Below, piece by piece: positions 7,991 through 17,448 of a DNA stretch of 64,000 bases (its first letter is position 1; the number at the start of each line of letters is the position of its first letter). Source of the DNA: Acetohalobium arabaticum DSM 5501 (GTDB lineage Bacteria > Bacillota > Halanaerobiia > Halobacteroidales > Acetohalobiaceae). The stretch spans positions 2,008,043 through 2,072,042 of the forward strand of contig NC_014378.1 in the NCBI RefSeq assembly GCF_000144695.1. The letters are read 5' to 3'. A program made the position numbers and the translations under genes. The notes beneath the pieces are model-generated. The model did not search any database. It had not been told where the DNA came from and worked only from the letters and a program-made list of their open reading frames with translations.

Positions 7991-9205
7991 TTATTCATAA
8001 CTTAGTGCATCAACTGGCTCTAACTTAGCTGCCTTTAAAGCTGGATAGATCCCAAAAAAGAGTCCAATCAACAGCGAAAAACTGAAAGCAATAACCACTG
8101 ACAGCGGCGAGATAACAAAAGGCCAGCCTCCTACTTTAGAAATAATATAACCGCCTCCATAGCCTAAACCGATCCCCAAAACTCCGCCGGTACCGCTTAA
8201 ACTGAGTGATTCAATCATAAATTGAGCCAAAATATCCCGCTTTTTGGCTCCTAGAGCTTTCCGAATGCCGATCTCTCTCGTCCGCTCTGTTACCGAAACT
8301 AACATAATATTCATAATGCCGATCCCGCCAACTACCAATGATATAGCAGCAATTCCGCCTAACATCAGACTCAGCGACTTAGTAACGCCGGTAATCGTGT
8401 CTAAAATCTGATCCTGACTCATAATTCTAAATTCATCTTGATTACCGATACGCTGAGTAAGAAAGTATTCAATCTGGCTGACTGCCTTAGAAGCTACCTG
8501 AGAAGACTCAGCCTGAGCCTTAAAGCCGCTGACATAATTAGTGTTAGCTAGCTTATTAAGATAAGTAGTAATCGGAATATAAGCCTGATCATTTAGGTCA
8601 CCCAGCGGCCCGCCGGTACTCTTCTCTTCCATGACTCCCACTACAGTAAATAAAAAAGTATGATTCTGATAATTAAAATTCACCCTTTCTCCTAGCGGAT
8701 TAGCAGCAGGAAATAATTCCTCGACTAACTCAGAACCTAAAATTATTATATTACCGGCTGTTTCAATATCCACCTGATCAATGAATTTGCCCTGCTTAGG
8801 ATAGTAATCATTGATCTCCTGATAAGCAGCTTCAGTCCCAATTAGTGATGCTTGAAGATTATTCTCTCCTTTAATCAAGAGCCCCTGACTTTGAGCACTG
8901 GGAATCACCTGTTTTACATCGGGACAGCTAGCCTCAATAGCATCAGCCATCTCTAGTGTGAAGACATCAGTAGACTGAGAGCTAACACTACCGCCCCGAC
9001 CGCGGCTAAAGCCCTGACTGATCTCAATTAGGTTCGAACCTAAACTGGAGATATTGGAAGTAACCTGCTTTTGGGCTCCGGTACCAATCGAGACAATAGC
9101 AATCACTGCCCCTACTCCGATGATAATCCCCAACATCGAGAGGAAGGTCCGCAGTTTATTGGCTTGAAGGCTCTTTAATGCAATAGTAAATACTTCAAAG
9201 ATCAT
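7991..9205 (-). CDS. MacB-type ABC permease (FtsX domain)
   Basis: 404 residues. An N-terminal transmembrane helix (LRTFLSMLGIIIGVGAVIAI) leads to a large extracytoplasmic MacB_PCD domain and three C-terminal helices of the FtsX fold (IAAISLVVGGIGIMNIMLVS, then ERTREIGIRKALGA, the cytoplasmic coupling segment). It ends in the family pattern AAKLEPVDALSYE. It is the membrane part of a mechanotransmission exporter that does not pass substrate through the inner membrane but drives the periplasmic adaptor and TolC channel. It overlaps the ATPase gene by 4 bases. Confidence 0.92.
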   Translation of the reverse strand: MIFEVFTIALKSLQANKLRTFLSMLGIIIGVGAVIAIVSIGTGAQKQVTSNISSLGSNLIEISQGFSRGRGGSVSSQSTDVFTLEMADAIEASCPDVKQVIPSAQSQGLLIKGENNLQASLIGTEAAYQEINDYYPKQGKFIDQVDIETAGNIIILGSELVEELFPAANPLGERVNFNYQNHTFLFTVVGVMEEKSTGGPLGDLNDQAYIPITTYLNKLANTNYVSGFKAQAESSQVASKAVSQIEYFLTQRIGNQDEFRIMSQDQILDTITGVTKSLSLMLGGIAAISLVVGGIGIMNIMLVSVTERTREIGIRKALGAKKRDILAQFMIESLSLSGTGGVLGIGLGYGGGYIISKVGGWPFVISPLSVVIAFSFSLLIGLFFGIYPALKAAKLEPVDALSYE

Positions 9206-9882
9206 ACTACCACCTCATCTTCGATCAATCTACCGTCGAGCAGATGTAGAATCCGCTGGGCATGGCGGCCGATCTTCTCTGAATGAGTAACTAAGATAAT
9301 AGTATGGCCCTCTTCATTTAAGTTATGGAAGATATCCATAATCTCTGCTTCTGTTTCTGAGTCGAGATTCCCCGTCGGCTCATCAGCCAAGATTAGAGAC
9401 GGATTATTAGCTAACGCCCGAGCAATAGCCACCCGCTGCTTCTGACCGCCGGAGATCTCGGTAGGATAGTGATCTAGGCGATGTCCTAAGCCTACTTCTT
9501 CTAATAAATCTCTAGCTCTCTGCCGCCGCTGTTTACGGCTAACTCCAGCATAGATTAAAGGTACTTCTACATTATAAAGCACCGACATTTTAGCCAGTAA
9601 GTTAAACTGCTGAAAGATAAAGCCGACTTGCTGATTTCTAATCTCAGCCAGTTGATTATCGCCGGCTAAACTGACATCTTCACCGTCTAAAAAGTACTTC
9701 CCCTCCGTCGGTTGGTCCAGACAGCCGATTAAGTGCATCAGTGTCGACTTACCAGAACCAGAAGGTCCCATAATGGCTACCATCTCCCCTGCTTCAACTC
9801 TAAAGGAGACGCTATCTAAGGCCCGCACTGCTACTTCCTCTCCGCTGCGGAAAACTTTAGTCAAATCTTTTACTTCTAACAT
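9202..9882 (-). CDS. MacB/LolD-type ABC transporter ATPase
   Basis: 226 residues with Walker A GPSGSGKST, Q-loop FQQFNLL, signature ISGGQKQRVAIARA, Walker B LILADEPTGNLD and switch histidine LVTHSE. This is the nucleotide-binding subunit for the permease encoded next; here the two parts that are fused in MacB of Proteobacteria are separate genes. Its start ATG overlaps the stop of the adaptor gene by one base, so the three are translationally linked. Confidence 0.94.
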   Translation of the reverse strand: MLEVKDLTKVFRSGEEVAVRALDSVSFRVEAGEMVAIMGPSGSGKSTLMHLIGCLDQPTEGKYFLDGEDVSLAGDNQLAEIRNQQVGFIFQQFNLLAKMSVLYNVEVPLIYAGVSRKQRRQRARDLLEEVGLGHRLDHYPTEISGGQKQRVAIARALANNPSLILADEPTGNLDSETEAEIMDIFHNLNEEGHTIILVTHSEKIGRHAQRILHLLDGRLIEDEVVV

Positions 9883-10940
9883 TAACGACCGCCCCCTCTC
9901 ATCATTCTGCCGCCGGGAATCATTCCACCCTTTGACTGCTCTGTTCCATCTTTGGTACCGCTGTTAGCAAATTGATATGTATTAATCAAGATCTTATCGC
10001 CGGACTTTAATCCTTCTTCAACCACAACCTGCTTTCCATTAGTAATTCCGGTTTCGACATCAACAACAGTTGGCCGGCCGTCAATAATCTGTACTGCTTT
10101 TGTCGTTCCTTGTTTACTAAAGATAGCTGTAATTGGTACCACTAATCTATCCTCTATCTTATTAACTATAATCTCTACATCAGCCGAAAAACCGGGCTTG
10201 ATAAAGTTAGGCTTTTCGGTAATCGAAACTGTAACCGGCAGCGTAACTATACCGCTCTCGCTTTCAGCATTAGCACCAATATCGACTACTTTACCAGCAA
10301 ACTCTCGGCCCGGCAGTGCTTCGAGAGTAATTCGGGCCGGCTGACCCAAGGATAACTGGCGGGAGTCACTTTCATCGACATTAACCTCCACTTGATAACT
10401 ACTGTCATCTATTATCTTGGCCACAATCTTACCCTGATCCAATTCAGTATAGCTGTCCTCTTCAACGCCGATCTCATTAACTATTCCACTAAAAGGAGCC
10501 TTGAGTTTAGTCTCTTCTAGCTTATCTTCAGCTATCTTGAGATTCAATTTAGCTTCTTCAACTTCAGATTGGGTACCATTAATCACAGCCCGTTCATACT
10601 CATTCTTAGCCTTATAATATTCCAGCCGCTGCTTATCATTATCCAGCTCCATTAAAACCTGCCCCTCACTTACTTTGGCCCCTTCGGCGATATTAATCGA
10701 TTTAATTGTACCGTTAGTCTTAAAGTAAAGCTCCTGACTCTCAATCGATTCTACTACTCCACTGGCTATTATACTCTTGACTAGATTACCTTTTTTTAGA
10801 GTCATCACCATCTTAGGACGTATTTGTTGAGTTAGATTACTGCTAGAAGCTGACTGCTGTCTAAAGAACTTATTCCAGCCTACTATTCCTCCCCCGATTA
10901 TTAAGACTACTGCTAAGCCGATACTGATCCATTTCTTCAC
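9882..10940 (-). CDS. MacA-like periplasmic adaptor (HlyD/RND membrane fusion family)
   Basis: 352 residues. One N-terminal membrane anchor (ISIGLAVVLIIGGGIVGW), then the split biotinyl-lipoyl domain (KTNGTIKSINIAEGAKVSEG and KLKAPFSGIVNEIGVEEDS) around a short alpha-helical hairpin, a beta-barrel (ARITLEALPGREFAGKVVDI) and a membrane-proximal domain. The C-terminus is glycine/methionine-rich. It would bridge the MacB permease and a TolC channel across the periplasm. Its presence with TolC-like genes argues for an outer membrane. Confidence 0.92.
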   Translation of the reverse strand: MKKWISIGLAVVLIIGGGIVGWNKFFRQQSASSSNLTQQIRPKMVMTLKKGNLVKSIIASGVVESIESQELYFKTNGTIKSINIAEGAKVSEGQVLMELDNDKQRLEYYKAKNEYERAVINGTQSEVEEAKLNLKIAEDKLEETKLKAPFSGIVNEIGVEEDSYTELDQGKIVAKIIDDSSYQVEVNVDESDSRQLSLGQPARITLEALPGREFAGKVVDIGANAESESGIVTLPVTVSITEKPNFIKPGFSADVEIIVNKIEDRLVVPITAIFSKQGTTKAVQIIDGRPTVVDVETGITNGKQVVVEEGLKSGDKILINTYQFANSGTKDGTEQSKGGMIPGGRMMRGGGR

Positions 10941-10954
10941 TTAGGCTTCCCTCC

Positions 10955-12367
10955 CTACAAACTAATCTGGCTTACATACTCAATCAATTCTAATTTAGTA
11001 ATTAATAATTCATCCTCTGCTGCCTGCAGATTAATCTTGGCTTCCTGAAGAGCTAATGCTTCTGCTCTAAATTCCAGTTGATCGATTAATCCCTGCTCTA
11101 GCTGCTTCTTAGCTACTGCCTTTTCTAATTCAGCTTTAGCTAAACTGAATTCAGCTCCTTCTAAATCAGCCTGCTTAGCTGGTATCCGGCTGCTTAAGTC
11201 AGCTACTTCAAGCTTAATATCTTTAATTAACTGCTCTTCTTCCCGCTTAAAAGTAGCTGCTTCTTCTCTTAAATTCTCAACCTCTAGCTCCTGTCGGCCG
11301 CTGTCAAAGAGGTTATAGGTTACAACTACTCCCGCCTGCCACTCCTCAGCTGCTGAATCATAGCTTCCCTTTAGATCAATCTCAGGCTTATCTTCTAACT
11401 TCTTCCATTCCAGTTTATGTTCTGCACTTCTAATATCCAACTTTTTAGCCGTTAATTCCACACTATTATCTACAGCTAAATTAATTAATGCAGTCTTGTT
11501 AGTTAAGTCAATTGGAAATGAAGCTGCAATCTCTTTTAACTCTGTTAAGTAGTTAGTCTTATTAGCTAAAACTAACTTATCTCCGTCACTAAGACCTAAT
11601 TCATCGGCCAAAGCCTGCCTGGCCTGCTGATAATCATTCTCTGCTGTCTTCAAATTATACTCTCTTTCTTTTAGCTCTGCCTGCGCCCTCAATAATTCTA
11701 TCTTGCCAGCTTCACCTATCTCCTGTTGGGCTACAGCTTCAGCTAACTCCTGCTCAGCTACTTGATGGTTCTTCTGGGCCAGTTGATAGCTCTTTTGCAG
11801 CCTCAATAATTCAAGATAGTCAGCTGTCCAGTTAATTACTTTATTATTCTGCTCTTCTGCTAATCTAGTTTCAGCCTTTTCTATTTCTAACTTCTGCTGA
11901 ATATAGTCCTGTTCTGCTGCTGTCGGTACCTGCGGATAGATATCTTGGACAGCACTAAAATCAAACTCTAAACTATCTTGGGCAGCCTTCTCCAATAAAT
12001 CAGCCTGCTGATAATCTAAATCAGTTTCTAGAACCAACCCCGACCAATAAGTCTTACTTCCTGTTAAAGTTAATTCTAACTCATCAAGCTCATCCTCAGA
12101 CTCACCATTAGCTAAGAAGTTATCGCCAGAATTATTGATTTCTGTATCAGCATCTACCTGCCAATCAGAGCCGGCCTTAATTATTTTTAGCTCCCGCTGT
12201 AATTGATGAAGATTACTTCTGCTTTTAACAAGCTCGAGATTATTCTTTAAGCCCTGCTTAACTGCTTCTTTAAAGGTTATCTCTTTAGCTAATACTGTCG
12301 TAGCTGATGCTGTAACTAAGAATAGACTTATTACTAAAACTAATAATTTATTTCTCGGGTAAAGCAT
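10955..12367 (-). CDS. TolC-like outer membrane efflux protein
   Basis: 470 residues with a signal peptide (KLLVLVISLFLVTASATTVLA) and the duplicated long-helix pattern of the outer membrane efflux protein family: alternating beta segments and 60-70 residue coiled coils rich in Ala, Glu, Leu and Gln (for example ELAEAVAQQEIGEAGKIELL). Its first 20 bases overlap the end of another TolC-like gene, so the two are co-translated. It should form the exit duct of the MacAB pump. Sequence is divergent from proteobacterial TolC, as usual for diderm Firmicutes. Confidence 0.82.
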   Translation of the reverse strand: MLYPRNKLLVLVISLFLVTASATTVLAKEITFKEAVKQGLKNNLELVKSRSNLHQLQRELKIIKAGSDWQVDADTEINNSGDNFLANGESEDELDELELTLTGSKTYWSGLVLETDLDYQQADLLEKAAQDSLEFDFSAVQDIYPQVPTAAEQDYIQQKLEIEKAETRLAEEQNNKVINWTADYLELLRLQKSYQLAQKNHQVAEQELAEAVAQQEIGEAGKIELLRAQAELKEREYNLKTAENDYQQARQALADELGLSDGDKLVLANKTNYLTELKEIAASFPIDLTNKTALINLAVDNSVELTAKKLDIRSAEHKLEWKKLEDKPEIDLKGSYDSAAEEWQAGVVVTYNLFDSGRQELEVENLREEAATFKREEEQLIKDIKLEVADLSSRIPAKQADLEGAEFSLAKAELEKAVAKKQLEQGLIDQLEFRAEALALQEAKINLQAAEDELLITKLELIEYVSQISL

Positions 12368-13433
12368 CGAGTAATCCCTCCACTTCTTCCTGCATAGCCA
12401 CCTTTAACTCCAACTGCCAACTGTAGTAATCAACTACTGCTGACTGATAATCATACTTAGCCTGCAGCAGCTGTACTTCTACTGCCAGTAATTCTTCTCG
12501 AGAGGCCAGCCCTTTCTTCTGTTGTTGAGCAATGCGTTTCTGATTTTCTCTAACTTCACTTAAATTTTCTGCCCTTAAGTTAAGCTGCTTAATCATATGC
12601 TTAAAGTCATCATAATTACTATACAGTGCAGTCTTAACTTCTCTTTTTATGCTGTTCTTATCTAACTTAGCAATCTGCAGCTCATTTTCTGCTGTTTTTA
12701 ACTCCAGTTTAGGAGTTGCTATCTGCTTAAGTTTAGTTAACTTCTGCTTAGCTGCAGCTATCCGTTCTGCTGCTAACTTCAGCTCTAAACTACTTTCTAG
12801 CCCGCACTGCAGTACCTCCTGTTCGGTAATCTGCCATAGCTCTACCGCTGTTAAAGGCTGTAACTCTAAATTCTTCTCTTCATTGTAATTAATAATAAAT
12901 TTAAGCTCCCGCAGAGCCTGTTGATAAGTATCCTCTGCTTGGTTGAAATTAACTTCAACATCCTGATACTCATTCATCTGTTCTATTAAGTCTAGATTAT
13001 TCTTATGACCCTGTTTGAGCTGAGTTTTAATCTTATCTAACCTAAGCTTTTCTAGCCTTTTTTCTGTCTGCTTAACTGCTATATTCTGTTTAGCTAATCT
13101 AACTGCACCATACTTAGTTAAACCTTCCTTAATTAAGTCCGCCTGGGTTTCATAGTATTGATTCTGAGCCTGCAGCAGATTAGCCTTAGCCTCTAATTCT
13201 GCAGCTCTAGATTGAGCAGTTAAATTATTAGCTTGGCTCTTTTGGTATTCAATCTCAGCATTAGCCAGTTCCAATTTAGCAATCTGTAATTCATGATTCT
13301 CTTTTAAGACTAAATTTATAGTTTCTATTACGTTCAGCTTCTCACCGCTGCCGGCCAGTACTAAGTTTGAGATTAGTACTAACAAAGTTAGACAGATTAT
13401 CACTATTATTAATCCTTTTCTTTTACGCCTCAC
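12348..13433 (-). CDS. Second TolC-like efflux protein, first gene of the operon
   Basis: 361 residues, shorter than typical TolC (about 430-470). It has a signal peptide (IVIICLTLLVLISNLVLAGS) and long helical coiled coils with the same composition as its neighbour, including LNVIETINLVLKENHELQIA, the usual N-terminal motif of this family, and EVRENQKRIAQQQKKGLASREEL. Part of one beta/coil repeat appears to be missing, so it may form a hetero-oligomer with the longer partner or be a specialised subunit. Expression should start in the 180 bases between it and marR. Confidence 0.75.
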   Translation of the reverse strand: MRRKRKGLIIVIICLTLLVLISNLVLAGSGEKLNVIETINLVLKENHELQIAKLELANAEIEYQKSQANNLTAQSRAAELEAKANLLQAQNQYYETQADLIKEGLTKYGAVRLAKQNIAVKQTEKRLEKLRLDKIKTQLKQGHKNNLDLIEQMNEYQDVEVNFNQAEDTYQQALRELKFIINYNEEKNLELQPLTAVELWQITEQEVLQCGLESSLELKLAAERIAAAKQKLTKLKQIATPKLELKTAENELQIAKLDKNSIKREVKTALYSNYDDFKHMIKQLNLRAENLSEVRENQKRIAQQQKKGLASREELLAVEVQLLQAKYDYQSAVVDYYSWQLELKVAMQEEVEGLLDALPEK

Positions 13434-13548
13434 TTTACCCCCTCCTTATCCAGTTTTAAGTATAGTATAACTAATTAAAATTAACTCTTTCTTAAAGAAA
13501 GATTAAAATTTGATTAGAAAAAATAAATAAACATAAAAACTAATACTG

Positions 13549-13604
13549 TTGACAAATCAACTATAATCTTATACAATATCTAATAGTTGATGAATCAACT
13601 ATTA
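13549..13604 (+). promoter_or_regulatory. Promoter and palindromic operator of marR
   Basis: TTGACA (13549-13554), a 17-base spacer and TACAAT (13572-13577) make a near-consensus promoter. TAATAGTTGA and its exact complement TCAACTATTA lie at 13581-13590 and 13595-13604 around TGAA, just after the -10 box and before the ribosome site. A further half-site AATCAACTATAA sits in the spacer. This is the expected layout for MarR autorepression. Confidence 0.75.
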
Positions 13605-13615
13605 GGAGGGGTAAT

Positions 13616-14050
13616 ATGACACAAGAACATATTGGAAAGTATTTAAGTATAGCCCGCCGAGCTCATTCATCACTATTGGACCAAAAACTAAAACCTTACG
13701 ATATTAGCCACGGACAAGTGCTACTCTTAATTGCTCTATATAGAAACGATGGAATCTGCCAGCAAACTATATCTGAAATCTATAATCTCAATAAAGCTGC
13801 TGTTGGCAGAGGAATTAAGAAGCTAAAAAGTATCGGATTCATTACTAAAGAGACTGACCCTGAAGATAGGCGCAGACAGTTAATATACTTAACTGCTAAA
13901 GCTAAAGAATTTCAACCTAAATTAAAAGAAATTTTAAGTTCAGTAGAAGCTGAAATGAAACAGGACCTAACTAAAAAAGAAGTTGAAACCTTCTTTAAAG
14001 TAATCAAAAAAATCTGTAACAACTTAGATGTTGAAATTAACAATAAATAA
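13616..14050 (+). CDS. MarR-family transcriptional regulator
   Basis: 144 residues. A winged-helix protein with the helix-turn-helix CQQTISEIYNLNKAAVGRGIKKL and the wing DPEDRRRQLIYLT, flanked by helices for dimerisation. ATG at 13616 follows AGGAGGGG. It is 44 bases upstream of, and in line with, a MATE exporter, and divergent from the MacAB-TolC operon, so it likely represses one or both until a ligand binds. The operator at 13581-13604 suggests autoregulation. Confidence 0.9.
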   Translation: MTQEHIGKYLSIARRAHSSLLDQKLKPYDISHGQVLLLIALYRNDGICQQTISEIYNLNKAAVGRGIKKLKSIGFITKETDPEDRRRQLIYLTAKAKEFQPKLKEILSSVEAEMKQDLTKKEVETFFKVIKKICNNLDVEINNK

Positions 14051-14094
14051 ATATAAAAAGATCATTTTAATTCTGCACAGTAGGAGGATGAAGT

Positions 14095-15468
14095 ATGGAA
14101 CTTACAGAGAAAGCTGATAGACTCGGCACAGAAGCAATTATTCCCTTATTAATTAAACTATCAATTCCGTCCATTATTGGCATGGGAGTTCAGGCTTTAT
14201 ATAACATAGTAGACAGCATTTATGTAGGACGTTTAAGTACCGAAGCACTATCTGCCCTATCACTGGCCTTTCCTATTCAACTGATTTTAGTTGCTCTCGG
14301 TGTAGGAACCGGAGTAGGAACTAGTTCTTTAATCTCCCGGTTACTGGGTAAAAGCGAAGGCGCTCGGGCCAATAATGCCGCAGAACATGTTATCTTAATT
14401 TCTCTAGGTTATGGATTAATAATAGGATTAATCGGTTTCTTCTTTGCTGATGATTTAATTCACTTATTTACTACTGATACTCTCTTAATTGACTTAGGCC
14501 AAAGATATATAAGAATAATTATGGTTGGCTCCCTGGCAATCTTTATTCCTATGATCTTTAATAATATTCTGCGCGGTGAAGGCAACACCTTCCTTCCGAT
14601 GTTAACTATGTTAATCGGAGCAGGATTAAATATTATCTTAGATCCTTTTTTGATCTTTGGAATAGGCATCTTTCCTCAATTAGGAGTCGACGGTGCAGCT
14701 TATGCTACTGTCTTTTCCCGTTTAGTCAGCGGTATATTCATTACAGCTGTTCTCTTCAGCGACCAAAACCAGATTCAATTAAGGTTCTCCGAATTTAAAT
14801 TCGATTTTCAAATCATTAAAGAAATCTATCAGGTTGGTTTTCCGGCCATGATCATGCGTTTACTGGCCAGCATCATGGTTTTAGGCATGAACAAGATTGT
14901 AGGTAACTATAGCACAACCGCTATTGCTGTGGTAGGTATCTTCTTCCGCTTACAGACCTTTGTTTTACTGCCGGTCTTTGGATTCAACCAGGGCTTCTTA
15001 CCTATTGTTGGTTATAATTACGGCCATAATAATCCTAAGCGTATGAAGAAGACAATAACATATGGAATGCTAAGTGCTTTCTGCTTTACCTTACTTGGAT
15101 TCCTCATCTTCCGATTATTTCCTGGATACTTAATTAAGCTCTTCAATCAAGATCCAAAATTGATCAGCATGGGTACTACTGCTTTAAAGAAGATCAGTTT
15201 TGCCTATCTACTGGCCGGAATCAATATTGTCGGTTCAGCAACCTTTCAGGCTCTCGGTGATGGTCTACCCAGCCTCTGCATCTCTTTTTTACGCCAGATA
15301 ATTTTAATACTACCTCTGATGTATCTGTTAGGTGAATTTTACGGCTTAAATACTGTCTGGTTTGCTATTCCAATTGCTGAGGTATTTTCTTTTCTTTTAT
15401 TAACAGTCTGGCTGATGTCAACCTTGAAGAAGGCATTTTCGAATATGAAAGAGCAGAATTTTGTTTAA
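14095..15468 (+). CDS. MATE-family multidrug/cation antiporter
   Basis: 457 residues with about 12 hydrophobic segments arranged as two similar halves, starting KLSIPSIIGMGVQALYNIVDSIYVG and with the family pattern RGEGNTFLPMLTMLIGAGLNIILDP. Such proteins expel drugs or metabolites in exchange for Na+ or H+. ATG at 14095 follows TAGGAGGATGAAGT. It is the second gene after marR and probably its target. Two hairpins follow. Confidence 0.92.
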   Translation: MELTEKADRLGTEAIIPLLIKLSIPSIIGMGVQALYNIVDSIYVGRLSTEALSALSLAFPIQLILVALGVGTGVGTSSLISRLLGKSEGARANNAAEHVILISLGYGLIIGLIGFFFADDLIHLFTTDTLLIDLGQRYIRIIMVGSLAIFIPMIFNNILRGEGNTFLPMLTMLIGAGLNIILDPFLIFGIGIFPQLGVDGAAYATVFSRLVSGIFITAVLFSDQNQIQLRFSEFKFDFQIIKEIYQVGFPAMIMRLLASIMVLGMNKIVGNYSTTAIAVVGIFFRLQTFVLLPVFGFNQGFLPIVGYNYGHNNPKRMKKTITYGMLSAFCFTLLGFLIFRLFPGYLIKLFNQDPKLISMGTTALKKISFAYLLAGINIVGSATFQALGDGLPSLCISFLRQIILILPLMYLLGEFYGLNTVWFAIPIAEVFSFLLLTVWLMSTLKKAFSNMKEQNFV

Positions 15469-15493
15469 GCTAAAGGCCTGGGAACTTCCTAAC

Positions 15494-15524
15494 AATAACA
15501 TCTGGAGGTTACTCCAGCTGTTAT
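15494..15524 (+). terminator. Hairpin downstream of the MATE gene
   Basis: ATAACA-T-CTGGAG, loop GTTA, CTCCAG-C-TGTTAT: an 12-bp stem with one mismatch. The T-tract is weak (CTTATCTGG), so termination may be shared with the next hairpin. Confidence 0.5.
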
Positions 15525-15569
15525 CTTATCTGGCTTCAATAAAAATATTATTGCTATATTTTTAATGAA

Positions 15570-15609
15570 ACAAGCCACCCCTTTAATGATCATTCTAGGA
15601 ATGGCTTGT
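15570..15609 (+). terminator. Second hairpin, likely terminator
   Basis: ACAAGCCA and its complement TGGCTTGT enclose a 24-base loop and are followed by CTATTTTATAT. It could end MATE transcription. Confidence 0.45.
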
Positions 15610-15620
15610 CTATTTTATAT

Positions 15621-15724
15621 CTAGCTACTTAGTACAACTAAGAAGCCGGCACCAGCTAATACGTTGATCTCTCTAACTGTAATCTCAAAACTCATCTTCT
15701 CTTGACAGGCTTCATACTTAACCT
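15621..15724 (-). pseudogene. C-terminal fragment resembling formate-tetrahydrofolate ligase
   Basis: Directly after ilvD on the same strand, a frame without a start codon reads SFEITVREINVLAGAGFLVVLSS then stops. This matches the conserved near-C-terminal segment of formate-tetrahydrofolate ligase (pattern GFTITVRDVRLSAGAGFVVVLTG from family memory), but the following MTMPGLPK segment is missing. It is a remnant; about 95% of the gene is absent. It hints that a C1-folate gene once lay here. Confidence 0.5.
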
Positions 15725-15729
15725 TAGCT

Positions 15730-17412
15730 TTATTCTAATTTTAAAATAGCTCCATCAGAAGCTGAAGAGGCAAGCTTAGCATACAAGCTTAAGTAACCTC
15801 TTTTTCTGCTTAGTCCTGGTCTTTCCCACTCTTTGAGTCTATCTTCAATTACTTCTTCATCTACCTCAAGGGATATCTCTCTTTCTGGAATATCTATTGT
15901 AATTACATCTCCGTCTTTTACTGCAGCTAATGGTCCACCCTCAGCAGCCTCAGGGGAAATATGTCCAACAAAACATCCATTATTAGTACCAGAGAATCTG
16001 CCGTCAGTAACAAGAGCTACTGACTCAGCTAGGCCTTTCCCCATTAAAAGCTTCATTGGTTTAAACATTTCAGGCATTCCTGGTCCTCCTTTAGGACCCT
16101 CATAGCGGATAACAACTACCTGTCCAGCACTAATTTCATTATCTAAGATTGCATCGATTGCTTCTTGTTCACTATTAAATACTCTCGCTTCCCCAGTAAA
16201 CTCAAACATCTCATCCTTTATAGCTGCTGGTTTAGTTATGCCGCCTTCTGGAGCTAAATTACCTTCTAAAACTGCAACTCCTCCTTCTTCGTGAACTGGG
16301 GCATCTGTAGTTTTGATCACTTCTCTTCTTCTAGTCTCTGCTAGCTTAATATTCTCCTCAACAGTCTTACTTGTGACTGTCAATGCATCTTCATTTAATA
16401 AAGTTGATAATTCTTTCATTACGGCAGGGACTCCACCGGCTTCATATAAGTCTACTACATCATACTTGCTGGCAGGCATTATACTAGCAATATGCGGCGT
16501 TGATTTGCTTAATTCATCCAGTTTATTGATATCAAATTCTACCTCTGCCTCATAAGCTATGGCTGGAAGGTGTAAAGCAATATTAGTAGAACCTCCAATA
16601 GCTAAACTGACACGAGTTGCATTCTCTATTGATTTATTATTTATGATTTCTTTGGCAGTAATATCTTTTTCTACTAGCTCCATAATCTGTTTACCAGTTT
16701 TATAAGCAATATGCATTCTTTTACTATAAGGAGCAGGAACCATTGCACTTCCTGGTAATGACATCCCAAGAGCTTCAGCAAGACAGCACATAGTATTGGC
16801 GGTTCCCATATAAGCACAAGAACCATAAGTAGGACATGCATTATTTTCTAACTCTAAAGATTTATCCATATCAATCTTCTCATCTTTCAGTAAACTATAA
16901 CTCTCCTGAACAGCAGCAGCATCTACATGTTCTTCATACGGCTCTAAAGGAATATCTACAGCTCCAGGAAGCATAGTTCCTCCATTGACTAAGATTGTCG
17001 GCAGGTCTAAACGCGCTGCTGCCATCAACATTCCCGGAACAATCTTATCACAGGAAGCAAGTAAAACAACTGCATCTAATTGATGAGCCTCAATCATTAA
17101 TTCTATATCATTAGCAATTTGATCCCTGGTAGGCAGTATAAATCTCATTCCATCATTACCTTGAGCAATTCCATCACAAGCACCAATAACTCCAAATTCT
17201 AGCGGAGTACCTCCTGCAGCTGTGACACCTCTTCTTACTGAATCTGCTACCTGTTTTAAGTTAAAGTTACCTGGACAGATTTCATTCCATGAATTTGCAA
17301 TTCCAATTAATGGCTTGGACAAATCATCATCAGTAAAGCCCATAGATTTATATAATGATCTATTCATAGACCATTCAGGACGTTCCAAAATAGATGAACT
17401 TCTTGTTTTCAA
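15730..17412 (-). CDS. ilvD: Dihydroxy-acid dehydratase family (IlvD/Edd)
   Basis: About 560 residues from TTG at 17412, chosen because AAGGAG lies 9 bases upstream; an ATG at 17421 abuts the ribosome site and an upstream TTG at 17448 has none. Iron-sulfur ligand motifs are present: CDKIVPGMLMA, NACPTYGSCAYMGTAN, and the substrate/Mg loop near VTDGRFSGTNNGCFVGHISPEA. IlvD converts 2,3-dihydroxyisovalerate to 2-ketoisovalerate, but sugar-acid dehydratases share the fold. The next gene upstream is panB-like, whose classical substrate is 2-ketoisovalerate, yet the GntP permease and GntR regulator suggest catabolism of an imported acid. Substrate is therefore open. Confidence 0.88.
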   Translation of the reverse strand: MKTRSSSILERPEWSMNRSLYKSMGFTDDDLSKPLIGIANSWNEICPGNFNLKQVADSVRRGVTAAGGTPLEFGVIGACDGIAQGNDGMRFILPTRDQIANDIELMIEAHQLDAVVLLASCDKIVPGMLMAAARLDLPTILVNGGTMLPGAVDIPLEPYEEHVDAAAVQESYSLLKDEKIDMDKSLELENNACPTYGSCAYMGTANTMCCLAEALGMSLPGSAMVPAPYSKRMHIAYKTGKQIMELVEKDITAKEIINNKSIENATRVSLAIGGSTNIALHLPAIAYEAEVEFDINKLDELSKSTPHIASIMPASKYDVVDLYEAGGVPAVMKELSTLLNEDALTVTSKTVEENIKLAETRRREVIKTTDAPVHEEGGVAVLEGNLAPEGGITKPAAIKDEMFEFTGEARVFNSEQEAIDAILDNEISAGQVVVIRYEGPKGGPGMPEMFKPMKLLMGKGLAESVALVTDGRFSGTNNGCFVGHISPEAAEGGPLAAVKDGDVITIDIPEREISLEVDEEVIEDRLKEWERPGLSRKRGYLSLYAKLASSASDGAILKLE

Positions 17413-17448
17413 TTCCACCATCTCCTTTTTGAAATTTACAGAAATCAA

